The notes below the pieces were generated by a model. That model did no database searches. It was not told the origin of the DNA and saw only the letters and a list, made by a program, of their open reading frames with translations. The translations under genes were made by a program, and so were the position numbers. Below are positions 11,755 to 22,345 of a stretch of DNA of 64,000 nucleotides, piece by piece (the first letter of the stretch is position 1; every line of letters begins with the position of its first letter). Source of the stretch: Owenia fusiformis (Eukaryota > Annelida > Polychaeta > Sabellida > Oweniidae). Location of the stretch: contig CAIIXF020000004.1 in assembly GCA_903813345.2 (NCBI GenBank), positions 25,917,985-25,981,984 of the forward strand, read 5' to 3'.

Positions 11755-12775
11755 ATGTGTTGTAGAAAAATATCCAATGAGAATTGTCTCATGAAATTTG
11801 GCATACATTAAATTTAAACAATTTGTGACACTCAAACTTTTTTGTTAAGGGTAATATGACTTCACCACAATTTGACATTGGTTTCTAAATTGCTACGTAT
11901 TTACAGATTTGACCTAAATTAAGCTAAATTTGGAAATAATTTGTAACAAATTGAATTACAAAAACAATTTAAACATTCTGGTCAATTCTATCCTATTAAA
12001 CACCATTATAATCCACTGGTAAAAGCAAAACTGAACCAGGAATGACTGTTATAATGTTACAATGTTATGATGTTACCCCCGAAAGGTCACATCCATGTGA
12101 ATCATTTCATGTTGTCCAACAAAAGGTAAGCGATCGGTGGCCACCTGAGTCATTGGACGAATATGGCCTCCCAATCGTAGGCCAACGAAATTTTGAAGAG
12201 TGCAAGCCCACTGTTAATAATGCCTTAAATTACTTAAACAAAATACAAGCATTTTCTTAAGATTTTATGAGATGCGAGCTATTGGAAAAGATTTTTTAAT
12301 CGAGTGAGAAAGTAGGATGGGATAGAAATCCACGCAGGGATGTCTTTAAAGTGCTCTGATAAACCTTTTTAGACTTAAAGCCAATGAATCATATGATACA
12401 TGCACCTACCCATGTATTGAGAGTATAAATAGGGGTCTTCACTCTTAAACAATAATAAAACCACATTTACAATATTCCTATTTAGGAGTTAAAACATCTC
12501 CAACACATAGTAACAATATCTTAAGAGAACAGATAAACCATATGTAATGCAATAAGGTTGTAATCAAAATGATTCAAACTCTCTTTGAAACTGCAAAACT
12601 GGAAATTTTCGTCGAATTTTGTTGAAACATGAATATTTTTAAATTGCTTGTTTTTCGTCAATATTATTTAGATTTCCAAATAAAAAAATTTGAGTGTCAC
12701 AAAATGTTTCAAGTTAAAGTATGCCGAATTTCATAAGCAAACTCTTTTGGGATATTTTTCTACAATACATCAAAT
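11755..12775. mobile_element. Degenerate inverted-repeat element
   Basis: The left arm at about 11762-11850 carries GTAGAAAAATATCC, ATGAAATTTGGCATAC and TTGTGACACTCAAA. The right arm, about 12685-12768, carries the complements in reverse order (GTGTCACAAAATG, GTATGCCGAATTTCAT, GGATATTTTTCTAC). The arms are about 85 bases and 80 percent similar, consistent with an old DNA element of about 1 kb. The short ORF at 12042-12260 lies inside. Confidence 0.55.
12042..12260 (+). CDS. Possible coding fragment of unknown identity (72 codons)
   Basis: The frame reads a compact, low-repeat protein with a plausible composition: Cys-containing start, DRWPPESLDEYGLP in the middle, and NNALNYLNKIQ before the stop. 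It looks more protein-like than the surrounding ORFs, which are rich in Phe, Ile and Tyr. It could be the last exon of a gene carried by the surrounding inverted-repeat element or a remnant of one. I do not recognise a family, and no clear splice acceptor marks its start. Confidence 0.25.
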   Translation: MTVIMLQCYDVTPERSHPCESFHVVQQKVSDRWPPESLDEYGLPIVGQRNFEECKPTVNNALNYLNKIQAFS

Positions 12776-12960
12776 TTTCACTTAACCATAGCATACGATT
12801 TTTTAGCCATGACATACGACGTCGTATGCGATGGTTTATGGATTTTCAGACTCAAAACGAGTCTAAGTGTCAACATCGCCGGATAGTTTGGAAAATTCGA
12901 ATTAAATGACTTAATTTCCGACGATTCTGATGATGACTTTAACTATGGAATAAAAAGAAC

Positions 12961-13093
12961 ATCCTATGATTTACTCGTGATATGATTTTAATCCACTCAT
13001 GGTTATTGATATCTGCACTCTCTCGCTACGCTCGCTCGTGCAGATATCATATCCATTCGTGGATAAAAATCATATCACTCATAAATCATAGGA
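12961..13093. mobile_element. Palindromic MITE 1
   Basis: A nearly full-length hairpin from ATCCTATGATTTACTCG to its imperfect complement CTCATAAATCATAGGAT, centred on a GATATCTGCAC...GTGCAGATATC core that encloses CTCTCTCGCTACGCTCGCTC. A related palindrome follows at 13132-13267. Confidence 0.8.
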
Positions 13094-13131
13094 TATCCTC
13101 TATTTATCTGCAACCATAAGATAAATAAGAT

Positions 13132-13267
13132 ATCCTATGATTTTCTCGGGCTATTATTTTTATCCACTCATTGATATCGCCCACCTCCACTCATTCGCTG
13201 CCCTCACTCGTGGATATGGGCTACATCCACTAATGGATAAAATCATATCCCTCAAAAATCATAGGAT
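13132..13267. mobile_element. Palindromic MITE 2
   Basis: The ends ATCCTATGATTTTCTCGGG and AAAAATCATAGGAT match those of 12961-13093, and the inner arm TATTTTTATCCACTCA is shared. The two hairpins are about 40 bases apart, and the spacer is itself weakly palindromic (TTTATCT...AGATAAA). Confidence 0.75.
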
Positions 13268-13741
13268 TTCCTCTATATATCCAAATTTAATATTTATCAT
13301 CTACTCTACCCTAGATTTGCAGATATTAAAGACAGACATTGGAGAATTTCCACCAATTTAAACATTGGGTGACAATTTACGAGATTAAATGGCTCGAATC
13401 ATTAAAACAATACACTATATTCCAAATCTAATGAAGTGTAATGTAACCATCTTAAATTTATGGTGAAATCTGAGGCACGAATCAGAAAAACAATACCATA
13501 GTTGCGATCAACTCAAAAATTCCTACAATATGTTTTAATAAAGCCATATAACTCGGTCATCTTGTTACCCGTATTTACACCAACCCCAATAACTTTTTAA
13601 CTCGAATAATTCTTATACATATTAATTGCGCATACTGCAACAAGGCTCTTATTGGTAACAATTTGTTATTGTTTAGCCCATTAATTGAGGCAAAAATGGG
13701 TCAGGTTGCAGTTTACATTGACTCAATTTTATACATGTACA
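13268..13741. other. Non-coding stretch, nothing recognised
   Basis: AT-rich sequence. The only feature noted is the context of the element that begins at 13742. Confidence 0.5.
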
Positions 13742-15246
13742 CATGCCCGTAGCCAGCTTTTTGTAAGGGGGGGGGGGGGGGGCTCGAACATCGCCCCCGC
13801 AACCCCCCCCCAAAAAAAAAAATTCCCCATGCTAAACCAAGCCCCTTTGTATTGAATAGGGACAGTGGCGAATCCGGAAGCTAAGAAGGGGGGACCCACA
13901 CTTCAAGTCAGGAAAAAATATCAACCAAAATTTGGACCAACAATTAGGAAATCTATGGCACGTTTTTTGAAAATTTGGCCTAACATTGAAAAAATAAGGC
14001 CCAAAAAGGTCAAGTGATGCCCAAAAAGGACCAGTCAAGAGAAAAAATTTAGGGCCCTAAAACCAAAATTTTGGCCAAAATTCTGAAAATTTATGGCCCG
14101 TTCTTTGATATTTGGCCTAAAATGGAAAAAATAAGGCCCATAAAGGTCAAGTTATGCCAAAAAGGCCCACTTAAGAGGCCCTACAACATTTTTGGGCCAA
14201 CATTTTTTCTGGGCCCATCCTTTGGCCGCACAGAAAACCTTTTAGGGCCCTAGAACCAAAATTTAGAAAATTTATGGCACGTTTTTTGAAAATTTGGCCT
14301 AAACTTGAAGGCCCAAAAATAAAAAGTAAAAATGTCAAGTAAAGGCCTACTAAAGAGGCCCTACAATATTTTTGGCCCAACATTTTTTTCGAGGCCCATC
14401 CTAGGGCCGCGCGTAAAATTTTAAGGGCCCTAAAACCAAAATTCAAGTGAAAATTCTGAAAATTTATGGCCCGTTTTTTGAAAATTTGGCCTTAAATCGA
14501 AAAAAATAAAGCCCCAAAAGGTCAATTAATGCCCAAAGAGGCCCACTAAAAAGGCCCTACAATATTTTTGGGCCAACATTTTCTCTGGGCCCATCCTATG
14601 GCCGCGCGGAACTCCTTTTAGGGCCGTAGAACCAAAATTTTGGACTATATTTTGAAGATTTATGGCCCGTTTTTGAAAATGTAGCCTAAAATTGAAAAAG
14701 AAAGGCCCAAAAAGGTCAAGTAAAGGCCAACTAAAGAGGCCCTACAATATTTTTGGTCCAACATGTTTTCTGGGCCCATCCTAGGGCCGCGCGTAAATTT
14801 TTTAAGGCCCTAATACCAAAATTGGGGCCAAAATTTTGAAAATTAAAAGCCCGTTTTTGAAAATTTGGCCTGAAATTGAAAAAATAAGGCCCAAAAGGTC
14901 AAGTAATGCCCAAAAAGGCCCACTAAAGAGGCCCTACAATATGTTTGGGCCAACATTTCTTTCCGGGCCCATCCTAAGGCTATGTTTAACAGAACACAAA
15001 GGACGAAAGGGGCACAAATATGTCCATGAAAAAAATTGGGCCAACTTTTGAAAAATAATGCCCAAATTCGAAAAACAATGCACAGTAATGCCAGTTTTAA
15101 AATCTTAATTGCCCAGTGAATGTGGGGAAGAGCAAGTTTTTCTTCAATGAAGCAAAAAGGTAGGTCCACATTTTTTTCAAGAGATATCAGGGGGGGGGGG
15201 CTCGTCCGAGCCCCCAGAGCCCCCCCCCCCCCTGGCTACGGGCCTG
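13742..15246. mobile_element. hAT-like non-autonomous element with internal satellite
   Basis: The ends CATGCCCGTAGCCAGC and, complemented from the right, CAGGCCCGTAGCCAG form inverted repeats followed inward by long G runs and CTCG. GTACA flanks both sides (13737-13741 and 15247-15251), a possible short target duplication. hAT elements usually make 8-bp duplications, so the class is uncertain. The interior is a tandem repeat, and its small ORFs on both strands are repeat translations. Confidence 0.6.
13870..14985 (+). repeat. Tandem repeat of about 180-196 bp, GGCCC-rich
   Basis: The marker GGCCCTACAA occurs at 14177, 14357, 14553, 14738 and 14930. Each unit has AAAATTTGGCCT, AATAAGGCCCAAAAAGGTCA, CCCACTAAAGAGGCCCTAC and GGGCCCATCCTAGGGCCGCG. 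At least five units and partial ones are present. The repeated GGCC/GGGCCC sites make frames on both strands open by chance. Confidence 0.8.
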
Positions 15247-15830
15247 GTACACACAATAACGTTCCTTCTTGCAACACTGTGGCTAGTCGATCTATGTGGA
15301 TGCAGTCATTTATTTGCAATGTATCGTGGGTACTCGCGTACATTATAGGGAATGGGATCATTGCAAAAAAATGACAGCAAATCGAAGTGAGTGATCTCAG
15401 AGTTTCTACTTAACATAGTGACTTGAAATCTTGCATACATATTCAATATACATAGTATGACAATGTGTGAAAGTTTCAGCTTCCATATTCCTGTTATAGG
15501 GAAGATATTTGAAAAACATTTCGTAAACGTCAACATATATGTATAAAATGGATGCCACTATGTATCATTTGGATTCAGAACGGTAACAAATGGATGCTAT
15601 ATTAAATTATACTTTAATCATGATGATTTATTTACTGATGGACAACTGGCCAGATTTCTTTGTATCCATTGTTTGAATAAACATTCCCCACTCAGTAAAG
15701 TGATAAGCCACGCCATTACAAGACACCCGCCTCATGAAGAATTGAAAATACTATATATAAACCCATCAACTGGAAAATGCCATTACAGATGAAAAACTAT
15801 GGTTTTATCCCTAATACTTTTATTTGAAAA
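15247..15830. other. Non-coding stretch with a 34-bp shared segment
   Basis: No gene seen. Positions 15275-15308 (CACTGTGGCTAGTCGATCTA and onward) match 25753-25786 perfectly in inverted orientation, while the flanks do not obviously match. Confidence 0.6.
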
Positions 15831-15849
15831 ACAGGTCCATAACATGTAA

Positions 15850-18745
15850 CGATGACAATGAAAATGTTGAAATTAGGTACGCCAATGAAGTGAATTCAGA
15901 GCCAAAGACCCATCAACCCACTGGAATACCCACAAATCAAGTTTACTTGCTATCGCCCTCCAGGAATGAACCAACCTGAGGCTGACCATTTTATTGATCT
16001 TTTATCTGAAAATCTGAATGAAGTAGTGAATCTGAAACCAGATTCTCTTGTCTTACTAGGTGATTTTAATGACTCTTGCACTTCATGGGACTCCCAACAT
16101 AATCAAAGCGAATTAAGCAACAAACTTGTTGATTTACTTTCTCATTTCAATTTTTTATCAAATGATCTAAACACAGACTCGAGGTAACTCTATTCTTGAT
16201 CTTATAATAACAGATTCCCCGGCTTATATTTTGAATTCAGGGGTAGGTGAACCACTCGCAAATCTTGACCACTGCTTCATTTTTGGAACACTCAATTTTA
16301 AGCGTGAAGCAAAATTTACATATAAACGAACAATATTTGATTACAAAAACAAAAACTTTGTGCTTTTAGGCGACCATCTTCTCTCCTTTCCATGGGAGGT
16401 AATTCATTTTCACAACATTAACATAGATGACATTCTTTGAGATTGGTACTTGCTATTTTGGTCCTGTGTGAATTTGTATGTACACAGAAATATCATTACA
16501 GTTTCAAACAGAGACAAACCTTGGATGACTAAACAAATAAAAAGTCTCATTAAACAGAGGAATTCTCTTCATTATAAATTCAAAATATCTAACAATTTAA
16601 ATGATTGTGAGAAATTTTGTAGAAAATGAACCGAAGTTAAACACGCAATCATCCAAGCAAAAAAATGACCATACTAATTCACTCAAAACAAAATTATCCG
16701 ACAATCAAACCTCACCTAAATTATACTTTACTATTTTGAAAAATTTATATGGCTCAAAAATTTCAAGAGGTATACCTCCTCTCATTGAAAATGATGATGT
16801 TATAATTACTGACATTAAAGCCAAGGCAAACGTTTTGAATAACTACTTCGCCGACCAAACTATCTTACCACTTAATCAAAATGATCCGCCTCTTCCAAAC
16901 TTGACATATATTACTAATGCAAGACTTGATCTAATTCAATTTGAAGAGCATGAAGTATTTAAAGTCCTTTCTTCTCTCAATATATCTAAATCAAATGGTC
17001 CAGATAATGTCTCAAATAAACTTTTAAAAGAATGTGCATTAGGACTTGCACCATCCTTATGCGGTATTTTCAACCATTCTCTTTTAACTGGAATATTTCA
17101 TTCAACCTTGAAAGAAGCAAATGTTTCGCCGATTTTCAAAAAAGATGATAGACAAATCAAGGGAAATTACAGGCCAATTTCATTACTTTCTTGCATTTCC
17201 AAAGTTTTTGAGCGTCTTGTTTTTAATGTTATTTATAGATTTTGTTTAATAAACAACATACCGACTCTCAAAAGCTCTGGTTTCAAACCACTTGACTCAG
17301 CTGTGAATCAGTTAGTGAACTAAGTGAACAGAATCTATAATGGTTTAGATGATCAAAAATAAATTATTCTTGTCTTCCTAGATATCTCCAAGGCATTCGA
17401 TAAAGTTTGGCACCGTGGTCTTATTTTCAAATTACAAATGCATGGGATTTCTGGCCAACTCTTGAATGGATAGATAGTTACCTTTCAAATAGAAAACAAC
17501 GGGTAGTTATTGATGGAATCGAATCAGATTGGCGTTTGAAGCTGGTGTTCCTCAAGGGTCTATATTAGGCCCTTTATTATTTCTTTTTTTGTATTAATGA
17601 TATAGTAGCATCAATGGAAACAGATATTAACTTATTTGCAGATGATACATCTCTAATGGAGATTGTATCAGACCCATTAATCAGTACAAATAAGATACAA
17701 CGTGATTTGGCACGCCTGGAAGCATGGTCCAAAACATGGAAAGTTACTTTTAACGCAAATAAGACAAAACTTTTGACCATAACTCTGAAAAAGAACAAAT
17801 TTCTTTACCCTGATTTAACTTTAAACAATACCATTTTGAGGAATGTCGAAGAGATTGTCACCTAGGTCTAACTCTTCAGTCCAAAATGAACTGGAACTCT
17901 CATATAAATAAACTTGCCTCAAAAGCAAATCAGCGCCTATCCCTAATAAAAAGATCAGCTTTTAGATACAATCTTGATAAAAAAAACACTTGGAAACTCT
18001 CTACTTTTCGATGGTAAGATCTGTCTTAGAATATTGTGATGTCATATACAATAACTGTACTGACAACCAAAGAAAAATCTTAGAAAACGTTCAGAGGGAT
18101 GAAGCAATTATATGTACCAGAACTTATAGACACACTAACTACAATAATATTTTGAAAGAGCTCGGCTGGGATACATTAAAGAAAAGAAGAGAAATGCATG
18201 CTCTATTCCTGTTTCATAAAATTTCTAATAAAAATGCACCCCAAGACCTAAGTGACCTGATTCAACCATTCATCCAAAACCCCCAACAGAGATATTGACT
18301 CAGAAACATCCATGATTTTAGGTTACCCCACTGCCGATTAAAAATGACCTCCTCCTCCTTCTTACCTTATATTTTAAATAAATGGAACAATCTAAACAAA
18401 GAACTCAAAAGCATCAGCTACCTTCCTCTTTCAAACACAAATACAAACTATCCCATTGCAACCCCAAAAATCCACTATTTTCCTTAAAGGCAAGCAGAAT
18501 TCGTATGGGTCTTAGTGCTTTGAATGCTCAGCGATTTTCTTATCATCTTATTGACTTTCAAAACTGTCCTTGTGGCTATTTTAAAGAAGATATCTCTCAT
18601 TTTCTCTTTGACTGTCCCCTTTACGCTGCCCCACGTGCCACCCTAGTGAGAGATATTGGAAACACTGGGAACTACCGGAACTTAGCAAAACATTCAAAAA
18701 TCATCGCAGTGATGTCATATCCGTCAACGATAATTTAACTATTTT
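15850..18745 (+). pseudogene. Decayed CR1/Jockey-like LINE (endonuclease and reverse transcriptase)
   Basis: Plus-strand reading frames broken by frameshifts and stops join into one non-LTR retrotransposon protein. The C-terminal part of an apurinic-type endonuclease (YRPPG, then VLLGDFNDS) lies at 15945-16190. Reverse transcriptase motifs follow: NYRPISLLSCISKVFERL near 17165-17220, DISKAFDKVWHRGLIF near 17382-17430, VPQGSILGPLL near 17545-17580, and FADDTS at 17635-17655 with the catalytic Asp pair intact. A zinc-like C-terminus (CPCG, then HFLFDCPLY) lies near 18560-18625. The FADDTS and GxPQGSxLGPLL forms fit the CR1/Jockey group. It is truncated at the 5' end and dead. Confidence 0.85.
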
Positions 18746-18883
18746 CACTCACGTACAGAAGTTCATTCAACACACCCAGAGATTCATCTGACATATTTAT
18801 TTAAGTTTTATTTAAGTTTACATGCTATTTGTAATGTATATATTGTAGAACCCTAGTAGACAAGGTGCATTTTCATCTAGAGG
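18746..18883 (+). other. LINE 3' tail region
   Basis: Downstream of the last LINE frame there is a short duplication TTTATTTAAGTTTTATTTAAG, followed by sequence leading to the next element. It is probably the 3' untranslated end of the decayed LINE. Confidence 0.45.
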
Positions 18884-19283
18884 AAATGTGGTAGGCGTTT
18901 AGTGTTAAAAGTGTTCTGACAAGTGTTTCTTAAGTAACTTTTTATGCTGAATCCAAAAAACCATGTTGGCAAGCTGAAATATGATTATTTAACCCTTAAC
19001 ATACCATGTTAGTCCCCCTACTCCCCAATTCACCCCTATCAGGGGGAAAAAATTCTTCAACCTAAAATAACTTTGATTTAATGGTTTTTGTAAGTGAAAT
19101 ACATGGACATTGTATAAAATAAACATTTAAAGTATGAATGATACGGATTAATTTTAAGAAATTTGAATAAAAGCAAAAAGTATGTACCCCAGGGGGCAAA
19201 TTTATGACCCATTTTTTACTTTTCGTGTCATAACTTTTTTATTAGACAATGATGGATGCTAAAAAAATCCATGTAAAAGGCTT

Positions 19284-20067
19284 CACAACCGGGAATTTCG
19301 CGTCATAATTATTCCTCCGCTAGAGGTGCTGCAAGCGCGCGGCCATTTTGCCGGTCAATTCGGGTCAAATATTGTCCAACTTTACACACGATTTTCTAGT
19401 AGTTGATGATGCCCTTTAACGTATCTAATGATTTGTATATAAAGCTTACATGTATCTGGATTAATATATTTTTATCCTGTGCAGTTTAAACAATTCGTTT
19501 TCTTCCAACTCTATAAGGAATTACATCATATTTTTTTCGAAAATCAGCGGTAAAACTTGACACTTGTTAGCTATTTTTTCTCTAATTGTAATTTGAATTT
19601 TAAAATTCCGCCTCGGACAAGACACAATTTGTATATTTAGCTCAAACGTGTTTCAAATTTGATAAAGATTCATCCATAAATGAAAATATGCCTCCGGCGC
19701 AAAAATGTTGTGTTTTCGTCAAATCTTTGCTGACGATGCGGTTTTTAGTTTACGAAGAAATTGCCACTCCATTGTGAAGCCGTAACTTTACTAATATTGA
19801 ACCTATCAACTTGAAATAAACAGGATTAAAATAAGCAATTCTTTAGAAACACGATGATATGTATCATGCCTATTTAACAATATATATTATGAAAGAAAAT
19901 CATAGTGTAAAACACCTATCTGAATAGAAAATTTCATTGCAAACATGAAAAAATTACGGGTTGTACTTATACGTCCGCGCGATGTTTATACACGTTGCAT
20001 AGGACGTTGCTATGCACAACAGCGCACCAAGCGGAGGAATAATTATGACGCGAAATTCCCGTGTGTG
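19284..20067. mobile_element. Nested 784-bp DNA element in the left arm
   Basis: The terminal repeats CACAACCGGGAATTTCGCGT and CGAAATTCCCGTGTGTG (complement) extend through CATAATTATTCCTCCGC. CTT flanks both sides (19281-19283 and 20068-20070). The opposite arm of the host palindrome lacks the insert and reads straight through (about 24075-24090), so the boundaries are supported by an empty site. No transposase is seen. A 3-bp duplication would fit a PIF/Harbinger-like element. Confidence 0.7.
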
Positions 20068-20548
20068 CTTAATACCTGGTCTACTAATCCTGCAAGAATC
20101 AAAGTAATTCCTTTGATAATTGCCTCGAAAAAAAATTGTGAATTTAAGAAAAAATGACATTTTAGCTGGGACTGATTTTATGTGTGACTATAACTGACCC
20201 CTATTGCTTTAACATTTATCCCTCTGTGTTCATATATTTGGCATTTTAGAATAAATCTAAAATATAAAACTTATTTTAGCTAAGTTTTAGGAAGATTTAA
20301 GCTTTCTAGCATGTTCAAATGTTAAAAATTCATGAAATATGATGTCTAAAATTGATAAGTTATAGGTATACCCTCGGAAGACTCCTATAATTTCTTATTT
20401 ATGAACATATTTGTACCAATATTAGTTTTCTAGCTTAGACAAATAATGTATGATATATCCTGTTATCATTGAAAATTCATTCTTAAATCATAGGTCTGCA
20501 ATCGATTAAATTCAAGTATACCATTAGCCTAGTATCATTCTACTGGTA

Positions 20549-21092
20549 CAGGGTGTCCAAAAACAGGACCGAAGAAAAGTTAATTAACTTTGTCAATCCT
20601 GCATATTCTGCCTCAAAACTTCAGAATTATTCAGTTCATTCAATATGAATTTTGTTGTGAAAGTTTCATGATAATCTGCCTGTGGAGTCAAAAACTACAG
20701 CACTTTACAACATATGTCCAATGTGGCCACTTCTCCTCTACATGCACAATCAAATCTGGCAAAGGAAGTTGTTCAATTGTTCAATTATCCATGGCGTGAC
20801 TAAAATCTATCTAGAGAAGTAAAACTAGTGTCAGACAAATTCTCAGATGTTCTTCAATTTTAAGTGGATAGCTTCATCAGAAGCTTTGCAATTCATGCTG
20901 GTATGTGCAAGAGAGTCATCAACAGCTTCGTTGGCTGGGGTGATGGCCACATGGGGCATGTGTTGTAAAATGCTGTAGTTTTTTACTTTATTAGCAGATT
21001 ATCATTAAATGTTCACAACAAAATTCACATTAAATGAAGTAAATAATTCTGAAATATTAAAGCAAAATATGCAAGATTGACCAAAAAAATCA
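20549..21092 (-). mobile_element. Mariner-like remnant, rearranged to an inverted pair
   Basis: The left end TACAGGGTGTCCAAAAACAG is a typical mariner-type terminus beside TA. The inner left arm (AACATATGTCCAATGTGGCC) and inner right arm (TGGCCACATGGGGCATGTG) are inverted copies, so both halves derive from the 3' end of one element. On the minus strand the arm ends in a frame resembling a mariner transposase C-terminus (GHxxHML, then stop). The right terminal repeat is missing. The other arm of the host palindrome lacks the insertion. Confidence 0.6.
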
Positions 21093-21904
21093 ACTTGAAC
21101 AAGCTATGATTTCATAGATTAGTTTGATGTATGACATATTCCGAGCTGACTCTCTGTTTATTTAAACCATCTAAAAAGAGGCTTAATCATTGAAAATCAT
21201 TACAAATAAAGGTCTAAACAGACAGTATTAAGGTAAACTATTAGAATACCCTTATTATTTCCAGGCTTAGAGTTTATTGGTACCTACTACTGTTTCATAG
21301 CTCGGGGATTTAATATATGATATATCCTGACTAGTTTTTCTGCAGATTTGAACCAATGACAGGTCTAATCATTGATTATACTCCATATACTAGGTCTAAA
21401 ATTGAAGTATTCAATAGAACCCTCTATGAAAATTCAAAAAAGATTCAAAATGACATTAACCTCAACATTAGATCTGAATAAGAATTAAATCCTTCATAGA
21501 GCTGAATATGGTCCAAATCTTGCTATACTTCATCCAAGCCCAAAGAAAGGGAAATTAGGAGCTTCATCTCAATGCATTTCAATGCATGATCCCTTATTTC
21601 ATGACCACCAAAATTATGGAAGGTGTGGCACAGTAAACTTAGAGGAAATGCACTAACTATTAGAATATAGTACCTGCTGCAGTTCAGCGAGGATTCTTGC
21701 ATTGAACTATGTGGTAAAAGGCTCTACAAATTCAATCAACCAATGCCAGTATGCTATTGGTTAGAAGGGTGGCAGAATTGTAGGCATAACACAAAGACAA
21801 TATCTGCATTGAACAGATGGGCACCGGGGTATAATCTTAGATCACACATGGGGAGTCCAAACAAGAATGATGTTTGGACTTGCGTTTTGAGATTCCATAG
21901 AGGG

Positions 21905-22345
21905 GGGGGGGGGTGGTAATTTGCAAATCAAAACAAGAATCTATGGAAGAAGTTAAAATATGTGACATGCTGCTGAAGTTTGGCATGTTTTCAGAAGATC
22001 CATTACTTAATCTCCAAAGTATATGTACAAAAGATGTACTCACAGAAACAATCAACAGGCTCGACAGTTTGGCCAACAACAACTGGATGTCTTTGTGTCT
22101 TAGAGGTTGATACCAACAGGGTCAGATGAAAGACACAACATTTCTTGATCTACTGAGCAAGCACCAACATTTTTTAAACTATATGCCTAATCCCAATATA
22201 AACAAGCAGAAAGTTGTTAAGGCAGACAGGAATGTTTTGCAGAATCTTATCACTACATATGAAGCTAACCACAGACCTTTGGGCATCAATGAAATCATGA
22301 AACATGAGCTGATGTCTTTTCCAATAGCCCTCATTGACGAATGAA
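21905..22345 (+). pseudogene. Coding fragment inside the palindrome centre
   Basis: Two plus-strand frames, about 21913-22110 and 22126-22344, read like parts of one protein: MEEVKICDMLLKFGMFSEDP, WMSLCLRG, DLLSKHQHFLNYM, KVVKADRNVLQNLITTYEA, and IMKHELMSFPIAL. A stop and frame change separate them, and a stop follows the second. The composition is natural and unlike the repeats around it. I cannot name the family; it may be a piece of the transposon's own protein or a captured exon. Confidence 0.45.
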
